This document shows positions 1-10,012 of a stretch of DNA of 64,000 bases, piece after piece (the stretch's first letter is position 1; every line of letters begins with the position of its first letter). The notes under the pieces were generated by a model. The model searched no databases. It saw only the letters and a list, made by a program, of their open reading frames with translations, and was not told where the DNA came from. Location of the stretch: positions 9,588,292-9,652,291 of the forward strand of contig JAJEKV010000049.1 of assembly GCA_021234155.1 (NCBI GenBank), in the 5' to 3' direction. Source of the stretch: Isoetes taiwanensis (taxonomy: Eukaryota > Streptophyta > Lycopodiopsida > Isoetales > Isoetaceae). Both the position numbers and the translations under genes were made by a program.

Positions 1-536
1 GCCTTTACGGCTTTGGCCTTCGTCTTCTTGGGCCCGCTGGCTGTGGTCGGATCGTCCTCTCGACTCTTTGTCCTTTGCTCCTGGCGGCGCTCTTTGGCTT
101 CATACTTGTGGACGAAGCGTGCAAGGTCGGCCTCTTCTTCCGGGGTGAGTTCCGGCGGCTGCTGCTCCTCTCTTCCCTGCTCCTCCTGCAGGTGGATCTC
201 AGCCTGGGGTTGCTCCTGGGCTGTTGATGTGTCCGCTTTGCTCCCTCTGCTCCCCTCGTGGGTTGGCGTCCTCGAGGTTGCTCTAGCTTTGCAGCTTCTT
301 CCCTCCTCCTGTGCAATTTCGTCGAGGATCTGGTTCATGACATCCGGCCGGTCGTCCTCCAAGAGCTCTGTGTGGTCGCTCCTGTCCGAACCCGCATCCT
401 CGCTCGAAGAAGATTCGCCTTCTGGGAGAAGGCGTTCTTGAAGGATTCTCCGAAAGATGCCTGGGGCCGCTGGTATTTGGAGGATTCGGCTTCCCGCCTA
501 GGCTTCGAAAGCGATCTGTTTGGTGCGTGCCATCAT
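1..536 (-). pseudogene. ORF with histone H3-tail-like N-terminus, one in-frame stop, runs off the left edge
   Basis: Reading the minus strand from the ATG at 536, one frame stays open to the window edge except for a TAG at 500-498. The product begins MMARTKQIAFEA, then the stop, then continues in the same frame as an acidic, low-complexity protein. Later stretches include RPDVMNQILDEIAQEEG and PPELTPEEEADLARFVHKYE, followed by a basic tail rich in Lys and Arg. Residues 3-9 match the conserved histone H3 tail (ARTKQTA) except for Ile in place of Thr. There is no histone fold in what is visible. A TATA box lies about 100 bases upstream. The rest is not a family I recognise; the acidic/basic composition would fit a retroelement gag-like or chromatin-associated protein, but that is inference. 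The stop suggests a decayed copy, unless it is read through or translation starts downstream. Confidence 0.55.
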
Positions 537-633
537 CTTACGGTTTGTCGATCGAGCTAAGCGCCGTAAGATCGCCTTGCCGATCCACGGCGAAGTTCTA
601 GGGAAGAACAGGAAAAATGGGAGGGGTCTGGGT

Positions 634-643
634 CTATTTATAG
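634..643 (-). promoter_or_regulatory. TATA box for the minus-strand H3-tail-like ORF
   Basis: The minus strand reads CTATAAATAG, a near-ideal plant TATA box, about 98 bases before the ATG at 536. That spacing fits a start site 30 bases downstream and a 60-70 base leader. No other TATA box near this ORF is as good. Confidence 0.6.
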
Positions 644-717
644 GGCCAATTTTTAGGTCAACTTTTAAACTACCTTTTGGGTTGTCTAAGGCATCTAAAA
701 CACCTAATTAAGCAAAG

Positions 718-990
718 GTCTCACACGTTCGCCCAGCCCCATTTCTAGAATCTAGAAACCATCCCCGGGCGACGCAGGGAGACATGGTGGGGCCCACTAT
801 TAAATTAACATGTAACATCCTAATTCTACTGATTCTTAGCTTAAAATAAGAATTATCAAGTTATTTTACTGTAATTTACAACTTTTTTTTTTTTTTTTTT
901 TGGTGACAAAAGTTGAATGTCTCACACGTTAGCCAGCCCGATTCCTAGAATCTAGAAATCATCTCTCGGCGCGACGGTGAGACCACCCTA
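718..990. repeat. Two direct copies of a 70-bp motif
   Basis: Bases 718-790 and 919-985 share TCTCACACGTT, then CCAGCCC, then TAGAATCTAGAAA, then a GC-rich GACG segment. The spacer holds a poly-T run (about 883-901). Both copies lie upstream of the minus-strand TATA box at 634-643. Each holds a TTCTAGAATCTAGAA-like word that resembles a weak heat-shock element. Confidence 0.6.
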
Positions 991-1188
991 CTTTTTGGAT
1001 GTTGGCTCATCAATTTTAGTCTTTTTACATTTCTATTCATTTTAAGCGTTACTAGCTTAGCATAAACTACAAAAAATGAGAAAAAAATTTTTCCCATTTT
1101 TTGGGGTTTAAGGATCCTATCAAGTTAGTGCTATTGGGAACATGGCGGTGCTTTGCTCTTGGTCTCCAAGAACATAGCTCGATACCTT

Positions 1189-4100
1189 TGTGGCGTCCCC
1201 TACTGTATATCACGGTGCCCTCACAGGTATACAAACAGGAGTTCATCCCCATACCAGCTCCATGCTATCTGGGGCCCTCCACATGACACCGCAACCGTGA
1301 CGAAGTTCCAAAGTGGGAAGAGTGGAAGGGTCATTGCACCAGATCTCCTCGGGGCCTACCTAGCCGCGGGAAGCGTAAACATACATGTCGGTAGCACATA
1401 CATCAACATCATATGACCATCACGAAGGATGGTCCTCCACATATCTGCATAGACAAAGATCAAGACATCACATAGGAATCCTACCCAAGGCTCGGACTCA
1501 AAGGGATGATCGACGGCTTGGGTCTCCGAGTTCATTTGCGGCATGAATTCATGGCAATGGATTTGGCTGGCATATGAACATGGCTTAGGGTTGTCCACTC
1601 CATCCGCCCCTCCTGTGCACACTTTGCAGAGTGGTCTGAAAAGTGTCGGGACCTGACTGTAGCCCGCCGGATGCATAGCCAAAGGGGCTATTCCTGGGTT
1701 CATCCTCCCAGTTCCGATGGGGCAGGTAGGGATCACTCCCTCCAGAGATCTACATGCTGACTCAAGGTGACTAGAGGGCCACTGCCCGTATTCGGTGAAC
1801 CCATTTGGAAAGTGAACACCACTTCGCGGTGCAGCCGAGCCCATGCCTTGCCCACACGCAGTGGCAAGGCATTAGACCTAGTCACAATGATCCCTGGTAG
1901 GCTTTACACACCAGAGGGATCGTTCAAGAGTCAGAACATGAACCTCCTTCTTAGCCAGTCTGGCCCCTCCACCCACATCCCGGTGTGGCTCTTGTGCACA
2001 GGCCGAATCTACAGTGTGCTAGAGAGGCTACTCTAGGAGCATCAACTACAAAGCTTTAGGTCTCTACCCCCCTTCCCAATACAAGGAGTACATAGAGATA
2101 CCTCATCCATATACTTCACAGAGAACTAAAGAACTAGATCTAATCTACAACATAGAGTTAGGTTCTTTAGTTAGAATCTGCTATCTAGGGATCTAGAGGG
2201 CTGCTATGGGCAATCTAATAGGCTAAACCTACTGATTCAATGACTAAAATAGGGTTTAGACTATCTAATTGGCCAAATACCGATCCTTGAGGGGCTCCTC
2301 GACTGAGCTCGACCATCCTATTTGGCTTTCGAGTCAAGAGAAACTAAGGATGCAATTCTCCCAGGCAGAGTCTGGGATGCGGTTTTGGCTGTTGAGGCAG
2401 CCAAAACAGAGTTCTAAAGCCCTAAAATCGAAAATTGGGCTAGCTAGGGTTTCCTACCCTATATAGACAAGGGGGTTGGCTAGGGTTTCCAATTATCCCC
2501 TTTTGGCATGTGGGATAATTGGAAATGGGCCCACTTGCCTTTAAGGGCTAGGTGGCCAAATGTGCACACATGGAAATGTGTGCCCATTTTAATGTGTACA
2601 TTGGAAAATGTGCACATTAATTGCACCTATGGGTGTGGCCCACTTGGCATGAAGTGTCCACTTGGGAATGTGTGCCCACATTAATGTGTACATTGGAAAA
2701 TGTGCACATTAATAGTTGCACATATTTCTGGCACGTTGCCCCCTAGGGCTACTCGCCTGGCTACACGCTAGCGTACACGTCAGCTGGAGTGGCGGTAATG
2801 CGGCGTGTGTGAGCGATGCGGTATACGCCCCGGGGCATTATCGTCTGGAACGTCACAGCCACCTAGCCATTAAAGGCAAGTGGGCCATTCCCAATTATCC
2901 CACATGCTTAAGGGGATAATTGGAAACCCTAGCCCTAACCCCTTGTCTATTTAGGTAGGAGGGAACCCTAACTTGCCATTTTCGTCCATAGGGTTTTAGG
3001 GCTCTGTTTTGGCTGCCTCAGGAGCCAAAACCGCCTCCCAGACTCTGTCTAAGCGAATTGCACCATTAGTTTTCCTTGATTCGAGCAGTTCAGCAGGATG
3101 GTCGAACTCAGGCCAGGAGGAGCAACCCAAGGATCAGGTATTTACTCAATTTAATAGCCTAAACCGTCTTTCAGTCATAGAATCAGTAGGTTTAGCCTAT
3201 TAAATTGCCCATAGCAGCCATCTAGATCTCTAGATACCAGACTCTAACTAAAGAACCTAACTCTATGATATAGATTAGATCTAGTTCTTTAGTTGTTCTG
3301 TGATGTATATGGATGATGTATCTCTGTGAACTCCTTGTATTGGGAAGGGGGGTAGAGACCCCAAGCCTAGTAGTTGATGCTCCTAGTTAGCCTCTTTAGC
3401 ACAATCGTAGATTCGCCTGCGGTACAAGAACCACACCGGGTTGTGGGTGAAGGGCCGACCGCTAAGAAGGAGGTTCGTGTTCTCGACTCTTGAATCCATC
3501 CCTCTCGGGTGTGTAAGGCCTACCGGGATCATTGTGACTAGGTCTAATGGCTTACCACCGAAAGTGTGGGTAAGGCATGGGCTCGACACCCGCGGAAGTG
3601 GTGTTCACTTTCCGTGGGTTCGGGCCAATAAGGGCGGTGGCCCCTAGTCACCTTGAGTCACAAGATGTAGACCTCCGGAGGGAGTGATCCCTACGCGCCC
3701 CATCGGAACCGGGGAGATGCAACCCGTGAATAGCCCTCTTGGCTATGCATCCCCGGGCTACAACAGTCCCAACACTTTTCACCTACCGCAAAGTGTGCAA
3801 TGTGAGGGGCGGATGGAGTGGACAACCCTATGCCATGTTCTTATGCCGCCCAAATCCATTGCCATGAATTCTCTCGGCGAATGAACTCCGGAGACCCAAG
3901 CCGCCGGCCACCCCTTCGAAGTCCGGAGCCTTGGGTAGGAACCCCTATGTATGATGCCGATCATTGTCTATGCAGAGATGTTGATGCACCACCCTTTGAG
4001 GTGGATTTGTGACTATGTTGTATCTTCGACATGTATGTTTTACGCCCGCAGCCTAGGTAGGCCCCTCGAGGGAGAGGGGTAAAATGACCCCTTCACTCTT

Positions 4101-4229
4101 CCCACCGGGGACCCGTGACGGTCCACGGTGATATGTGAAGGGCCCCAGACAACATGGAGCCGGTATGGGGATGAACTCTGTTTTGTATACGGTGAGTGCA
4201 ATCGTATAACAGTAGGGGACGCCACATGG
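1189..4229. repeat. 3-kb fold-back element with arms of about 1.4 kb
   Basis: Bases 1189-2557 and 2860-4229 are inverted copies of each other. The outer ends both read GTGGCGTCCCCTACTGT on the inward strand. Matching internal landmarks include the GTCACAATGATCCC segment near 1880 against its complement near 3530, the TACCCCCCTTCCCAATACAA segment near 2065 against its complement near 3350, and the AATTATCCC pairs near 2490 and 2900. No convincing protein is encoded in the arms. It could be a fold-back transposon, or two LTR-like units joined head to head. Diverged relatives of the arm sequence occur at 5110-5718 and 60340-61040. Confidence 0.8.
2575..2722 (+). repeat. Direct duplication in the fold-back spacer
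   Basis: A unit with ATGTGTACATTGGAAAATG followed by TGCACATTAAT occurs at about 2590-2622 and again at about 2682-2713. It lies in the 300-bp loop between the inverted arms. Confidence 0.7.
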
Positions 4230-4314
4230 GGCTGGGCGGACAATGGAGGAGCATGATCGAGGAGGTGGGGGCTGCAAATGAATGGGCGGGAGGGTCTGCG
4301 GCAAAGAACATTCT

Positions 4315-4745
4315 GGGTGAGCAAAAATGTGCATCTTGCCTCGAACTAGTCCTGCAGCTCCTCCTTGACGGCGGATGCCTCGAACCTTGGTGAGCTCATG
4401 CCTGCGGGACTCTTGTTGCGCTGGGGTAAGGTCTCGGTCCACATACAAGGATGTTCCCTTCAATTGCTTGCCCTGGCGCAATATGGCATCCCGTACTTGC
4501 ATATCTGCTACTGTGAAGAGACCATGGTGGTCGTTCTGTCATTACGATTACACGCTCTTCACACATGAATCACCTAGTGCGAATGTCGTGTGGAGCACTC
4601 TCCAAGCCACGAGAACAACTTACAGATGATAGAAATCTGTATGAGGTGCTTCATCGGCCACGCGCCCGTCTGTCTAAATGATCACCAACCTCTTCTCGCC
4701 TGCTTTCTTCAAGGAACAGGTCTTCCCATTAATCCTAAGCATGTA
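4315..4745 (-). pseudogene. LINE ORF1-like fragment
   Basis: Minus-strand translation from about 4502 gives MQVRDAILRQGKQLKGTSLY, then VDRDLTPAQQESRRHELTKV and RGIRRQGGAAGLVRGKMHIF. The pattern 'KGT-(x)-hydrophobic-(x)-D-DLTPxQ...R...L...GxxAxLxRGK' resembles the C-terminal region of plant LINE ORF1-type proteins. The reading frame degrades on both sides and there is no start region, so it is a fragment. The upstream non-coding part (about 4550-4745) recurs inverted at 62270-62480. Confidence 0.45.
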
Positions 4746-4854
4746 CTATCTGGTCGAGATAAGGATTGCAAAAGACGGAATCAAGTTAGTCAATTGATGC
4801 TATAGGTAAGAAAAATAAAATAAAAACCAGTTCTTGAAGGCCATATTGAAAAAT

Positions 4855-5070
4855 GGAGATCTGAAAGTCTTTCTCGACTGGTGAGTAGAGAAAGGCAGCT
4901 CAGAGTGAAAAACGTAGGTCTGAGGGCATTTCTTAATGAATAATGCGAGCCTGAGGGCCTTTCTCGACTCGCGAGTGGAGAAAGGCAGCTCAGAGTAAAA
5001 AATGTAGGTCTGAAGACCTTTCTCGATGAAAAACGCAGGTCTGAGAGCCTTTCTCGACTCACTATGACGC
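4855..5070. repeat. Degenerate minisatellite with CTTTCTCGACT units
   Basis: Repeats of a unit containing TTTCTCGACT, GAGAAAGGCAGCTCAGAGT and AAAAAACGTAGGTCTGA occur four or five times between 4855 and 5065. The ORFs seen on the minus strand here (for example SRERLSDLRFS) are simply translations of the repeat. Confidence 0.75.
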
Positions 5071-5109
5071 TCCCTGAACCTATATGATGCTCCCATCAAT
5101 AAGGGAAAT

Positions 5110-5718
5110 TCCCTTCCCATGGTGACTCCATCACCATAAAAAGGCCCTCCATCTAACTCGAACCTCTTGTGATGGACAAGTGTTCGGGTGAAGTACACGG
5201 AGGTGTCATTCGCCCCACGCTTTCTATGGGAATCCTATATAGTAGAAGCGTACATACATGTTAGCACTTGGCAACAATACAAATAAATAATTTATCACCA
5301 CGAAGGGTGGGCCATCATCATCAATATGAATACAACAGAATACCAACATAACAAAGGAAATGCACCATAAATGAGGCTTCTATCTGAGGCTCAGACTCAA
5401 GGGTGTCGACTGATGGTCAAGGCCTCCGGATAACAACAAACAGAGGTATAACATGGCGTTAGCTGGCATAGAACAATGGTTAGGATAGTCCACTCCATCC
5501 GCCCCTCCTATGCACACTTTGCAGATAGGCTGAAACATGCTATGATATGGATGTAGCCTTCCGGAGACGTAATCTCATATAATCACCCTATGAGACTACC
5601 TTGGGTTACATCTCCCCGATCCGATGAGGCAGAAAAGGAGATATCCCTTCCAGAGCACGATGCTTCCATCAGCGGCTAGAGGATCGTGGTTCCGTGGTCC
5701 CCATGGTAATGACGACGT
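5110..5718 (+). repeat. Dispersed repeat R1, copy 1
   Basis: This stretch shares segments with 60340-61040 in the same orientation: TATGGGAATCCTATATA, AGCGTACATACATGT, ACGAAGGGTGG, GCATAGAACAATGG and CCTTCCGGAGACGTAATCTC. Distant similarity to the fold-back arms near 1360-1760 includes GTCCACTCCATCCGCCCCTC. No protein is encoded. It may derive from LTR or UTR sequence of a retroelement. Confidence 0.65.
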
Positions 5719-6165
5719 TTGGGGGGTGACTCCGGGCAACGAGAGCTGTTGGATAGGCATATTCACCCCTTATTCCTTAATCTATACCGTACGTAAAGTT
5801 CCTCGTTTGTGGAGTATGCAAGTATAAAATTTGCTATACTGTATACAAGATTCGCAAAATACTAAAAGATTTCAAGCGGAATACTATATGGTGTTGATTT
5901 CGTACGTGCAAAATACAATTATGAGGGCTCTCGCTGCCCTACGTCACCCCCCGTGTGAATATGCACCCAAACCAAAGGGGGTTTAAGGGGGATTTTAATT
6001 TAAATGTGTTGAATCTAATGGTTGTGTTAATGTCAATGGTAGTTATGTGTTGGTTGTTAATGTCAATGGTTGTTATGTGTTGGGGGATTTAATTTTTATA
6101 TGTTGGATGTTAATGGTTTGCGTTTCAAAAAAAAAAATTTGGCCCTTTAATGGCCTAGGGGACGC
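5719..6165 (+). mobile_element. Palindromic MITE family A, copy 1 (left inverted repeat missing)
   Basis: It starts inside the element at GGGGGGTGACTCCGGGCAAC. It ends with the conserved right arm, which contains GTGAATATGCACCCAAACC, AAAGGGGGTTTAAGGGGG and ATTTTAATTTAAATGTGTTG, followed by minisatellite-like GTTATGTGTTGG units and a terminal GGCCCTTTAATGGCC. The left arm seen in the copies at 15925 and 38433 is missing. Confidence 0.7.
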
Positions 6166-6842
6166 CCCCCTTCATCACCTGTAGCTTTTGAATTTGATCA
6201 CAATAAAATAAATAGAACATAAGTAAAAGTTACCATAAAGATAGAGCAGATTGAACCCATTATTCTGAAAGTCATAAAGTTTGCAACACAAAGAAAACCC
6301 CCTGTTATTATGCTACATATTGTTACTTCCGCTACAACTATTTCTCTTTCACAATGACATCATTGTTTATCAATCCATATGATTTTGGATGCTCCATCTC
6401 TAGCTTAAAGGTAATGCATGATTCACCTTATGGTTCGATTAAAGTTCCAAACCTACAATATAAATGCATTCTTGTGGCCACTGTTTGACTGATCTGCGTG
6501 ACATGGAGAAGGGCGTGGAATAATCCGCATGTTCTGTGCATAAGAATCCATTTGTTGATTGAAGCTAAAGGCTGGTTGCTATGAACAATCAAGAGCCCGT
6601 GAATATCCAAGAGTTGGAAGCAAACCGAGGGCTAAACTTGAATCTGCAAAGAAATCTTAGGAAGGAAACAAAAGGGGGTTTTGCAGCACTACATTGTAGA
6701 ATCAGGAAACCAATACCTTGTAAAAAAAACATTATGCTAACTGAAGAAACATTAAAAAACAAATACCTTTGTAAGTGTGAGCAAAAACTCCATCTCGTGG
6801 TAGTAAAATCCACTCCGGTAATAAGAATCCAAGAGGGCAAGT
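6166..6842. other. No recognisable gene
   Basis: AT-rich unique-looking sequence. Short ORFs on both strands show no family signature. A short piece near 6295 (CCCCCTGTTATTATGCTACAT) matches the R3 repeat end described at 7065. Confidence 0.5.
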
Positions 6843-7016
6843 AATGCATATGCACACATGCACGCACATGCATATGCACTTGCACTTGCACTTGCACTTG
6901 CACTTGCACTTGCACTTGCACTTGCACTTGCACTTGCACATGCACATGCACAATATACATGCACATGCACATGAACATGCACATGCACATGCACGCGCAT
7001 GCGCAGTGTTCATGCA
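6843..7016. repeat. Compound hexamer microsatellite (CACTTG)n and (CACATG)n
   Basis: About a dozen CACTTG units run from 6870 to 6940. They are flanked by CACATG and CACGCATG variants up to about 7010. Long ORFs here in several frames (His-Leu, Cys-Lys or Ala-Ser repeats) are by-products of the 6-bp period, not genes. Confidence 0.95.
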
Positions 7017-7064
7017 CAAACACATGCAGAGAAAGACAACAACCCTCGGATTGTTCCAACCAAA

Positions 7065-7195
7065 GAAAATCAACGGCCCATAAAGGGTGCACTCTAGAAA
7101 TACTATTTAGTACACCTCAACGAATACAACAACGAAATCATAGAAAAACCATGTGAAAAAACGTATAAAAATCTAAAAGTAACCCCCTGTTATTG
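7065..7195 (-). repeat. Dispersed repeat end R3, copy 1
   Basis: The segment from GCCCATAAAGGGTGCACTCTAG to AACCCCCTGTTATTGTGCTACAT is the inverse of sequences at 13587-13705 and 36195-36315. Shared words are ATAACAGGGGGTTTTTT, TACGCTTTTTGGCATGGTTTT and CTAGAGTGCA. It looks like one end of a DNA transposon family. Confidence 0.6.
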
Positions 7196-7439
7196 TGCTA
7201 CATATTAAGTCCATTGGCAAAGCCAATTCACAAGTTTCTCTGTCATAATAGTTTTGGCATGTCATCATTACCCTTGCCACATCATCATATTCTTGCCATA
7301 TCACCTTGGAGGCTTTTGCCAAAACAACCATTACCAAACTTTGTAACTTTCCGCATTTCCTTACGCTAATGACATCTTGACACATAGCATGTAATTACAC
7401 CGTAGTGACTCATATGGATGAGTGGGGCATGATGATATA

Positions 7440-8065
7440 GTCATGCTTGTAAAATCAGCTATAAAATCACACCACTTCAATACCTCCTTAAAAACAACTA
7501 TTTAAAAACTACACCTGGTTATAAACCACGCCTCAAAAAACCATATTTCCTTTAAAAGCAACTAGTTATACATTAAAGCCATACCTCAAAAAATAACTCC
7601 TCGACTTAAAAAATCACACCACTTCATAAAACCATACTTCCTTGAAAAACAACTGCTTAGAAGCTACACCTGGTTATAAACCACACCTCAAAAAGACCAT
7701 ATGTTTTTAAGAAATAGCTACTTAAAAACTACACCTAGTTTTAAACCATACCATTTTAGAATTATACTTCCTTAAAACATAGCCACTTACACCTCAAAAA
7801 AACCATATTTCCTTAAGAAAACAACTACTTAAAAACTACACGCATTTATAAAAAACACCTCAAAAAACAACACCTCAACTTAAAAAATCACATCACTTCA
7901 AAAAATCACACTTTCTTAAAAATAGCTACTTAAAAACTACACTTGTTTATAAACCACACCTCAAAAAGCCATACTTCCTTAAAAAACAACTACTTAAAAA
8001 CTACACCTAGTCATAAACCACACCTCAAAAAACAACACCTTCTTAAAAACAACACATCTTCAAAC
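7440..8065. repeat. Degenerate tandem array of AAAACTACACCTNGTTATAAACC units
   Basis: Units containing CTTAAAAACAACTACTTAAA, AACTACACCTGG, TTATAAACCACACCTC and AAAAAACCATATTTCC recur at least six times with a spacing of 60-110 bases and many indels. No coding potential. Confidence 0.8.
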
Positions 8066-8173
8066 AAAAAAAAAAGGGAAATTTACCAAAATAACCTTAA
8101 TTGTTGACTTAATTCCCAAAAAGCCCTTCGTATTTCTGAAATTCCCAAAATGCCCTTAATTTTTAAGTATTTT

Positions 8174-8600
8174 TCCAAATAGCCCGTTGTATTTTAAAAA
8201 TCATCAAAAAGCGTTATTCACAAATGTGAAGATCGCCTTCTGGTCATGCATTTGTTATTATTCTTTTTCGACGACAAGGTCCAGAGCTTTACACCCATCC
8301 AAATTACTTGTTGACCTCATTTTGCTATTCATATGGTGGAGCTATTTATTCATCAAATATTCAACTTCTTAAAAATAATGAATGCTATCTCCTGCAACAT
8401 GTCCTCCTCTTGGCAGGCCTAAAAGGAAACAGGATAGGACAGAAGACAATAGACAAAAATGTGTGTACAAGTGCACATGTTGTGGTAATGGCGGCCATAG
8501 CAGTTGAAGAAATTGTATAATAAAATGACGGTGAAACTATTAATGAAATGATGAAACGAAGCTTTTTGGTGATTTTTAAAATGCGAAGGGCTATTTGGGA
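8174..8600. mobile_element. MITE with terminal inverted repeats of about 40 bp
   Basis: 8174-8212 (CCAAATAGCCC ... ATTTTAAAAATCATCAAAAAGC) pairs with 8560-8600 (GCTTTTTGGTGATTTTTAAAAT ... GGGCTATTTGGGA). The element is about 430 bp and encodes nothing recognisable. The preceding 90 bases carry two more degenerate CCAAAATGCCCTTAAT-type words, so the outer boundary is uncertain. Confidence 0.65.
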
Positions 8601-9122
8601 ATCACGTGGTCCTTCTACTATTGGTTTTAAGTGTGGATCCAGAATTGGGGTTGTTGTGAAACAGAAATGGGATAACATTGTAACAATGCAACATGGATTC
8701 AGAACGCTCCATGGGAAGGAAGGCTGCCCCTTGCGATTGTCCGTTGATCCTGTTTTACACCCACATTGACTCCAGTGTTTGCAAAGCCGGTCAGCCATCT
8801 GACCGATGGTCAGACCTGCCATCTCAGGTCCATTTCGATCCTTGTGGTTGACCCTTGGCCACAACGCAGCTTTGCTGCTTGTTATGGTTGACTTCAGCCT
8901 AAGGCAAAAGCTTCAGGCCCTTTTAATTTTCTTCCCAACCAACCGAGTAGTGTCACCTCAACAATTTCATACCAATAATTATTTTAGTTTAATCTTGCTC
9001 CCTTCTAATCATGTTCATAACACCAGATGTTACCTCTTGGGATATTTCCTAGATTATTATGAATGTAAGAGTGTCCTACAAATGGAAAAATCCAAAAGAA
9101 GAAATGGGTAACAAGAAACAAG
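8601..9122. other. No recognisable gene
   Basis: ORFs of up to about 100 codons exist on both strands but show no domain, composition or splice-site support. I see nothing else here. Confidence 0.5.
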
Positions 9123-10012
9123 AAGGATTGGTTTGTATTCTAAGAACGAACAAATGGACTCAGTCTCAAATGCGTAATTGACTTTCCTACCTATTACAAA
9201 ACGTCTCTAAGTTCATCCTCCAATGGTTCTAGGAAAGTATGTAGGCTCTTAGTGTTAGAAGTATGCTCTCCTTCGAAACAAAAGCTGGAATGTAATATCT
9301 CTAACCTTGGCATCAACATACTTCTCACCATTTAACACTATAAGTTAGACATTAATCTAGAGGAAGAAGAATGGATTGATGACCTCTCATAACAGGTAGT
9401 TGCCTATGGCAGCATGCGTGGTTTATGAAACATGCCCGCACCAGTTGCACCACATGTGGTTGTCAGCTATCAGGTGCATAAGGTACTCCAAACTAAAGAA
9501 GATCACCATCACTTGAAGCAGTACTTTTATGCTTTCCCTCTTAACAAACTTTAGGTTGTGGGCACCCTCGAACAGGTTAAAACAACACACTACCAACAAC
9601 AATTTAATCCCATGCTCACACGAGACCTACAATGCTACCTGCATGCTTATAAGGATTGATTTGTATTCTAAGAATGAACGAATGGAGTCACTCTCAAATG
9701 CATAATTGACCTTCATACATATTACAAAACATCTCTAATTTCATCCTCCAGTGGTTCTAGGGAAGTATCTAGGCTGTTAGTATTGGAAGTAATGCTCTCC
9801 TTCGAAACAAAAAGTACTGGAATGTAATATCCCTAACCTTGGCATCAACATGCTTCCCACCATTTAACACTATAAGTTGGACATTAATCTAGAGGAAGAT
9901 GAATGGATTGATGCTCTCTCATAACAGGTAGTTGCCTATGGCAGCATGCATGGTTTATGAAACATGCCTACGCCAGTTGCACCACATGTGGTTGCCAACT
10001 ATGGGCTTAAGG
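9123..10012 (+). repeat. Two direct copies of a 350-bp sequence
   Basis: 9123-9475 and 9650-10012 are closely similar direct repeats. Both begin GGATTGRTTTGTATTCTAAG and include ACCTTGGCATCAACAT, CTCATAACAGGTAGTTGCC and TTGCACCACATGTGGTTG. The copies differ by scattered substitutions and short indels. Neither encodes a recognisable protein. Confidence 0.85.

Noticed and set aside
1356-1844. 162-codon minus-strand ORF in the fold-back arm
   Set aside because: No domain. The equivalent part of the other arm is not open, so it is chance.
4790-5198. Minus-strand ORFs of 90-132 codons with repeated SRERLSDLRFS-like motifs
   Set aside because: The motif repeats follow the DNA minisatellite unit in two frames at once, so they reflect the repeat and not a protein.
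6589-7092. Long ORFs in all frames across the hexamer array, with His-Leu or Cys-Lys repeats
   Set aside because: A 6-bp repeat without stops keeps several frames open on both strands. The flanks show no coding signal.
7440-8065. CRISPR-like repeat array
   Set aside because: Units are degenerate, spacing is irregular and the genome is a plant. It is a decayed minisatellite.
9123-10012. Pair of LTRs
   Set aside because: The 350-bp copies are only about 175 bases apart. There is no TG...CA border, primer-binding site or coding region, so a simple direct duplication is more likely.
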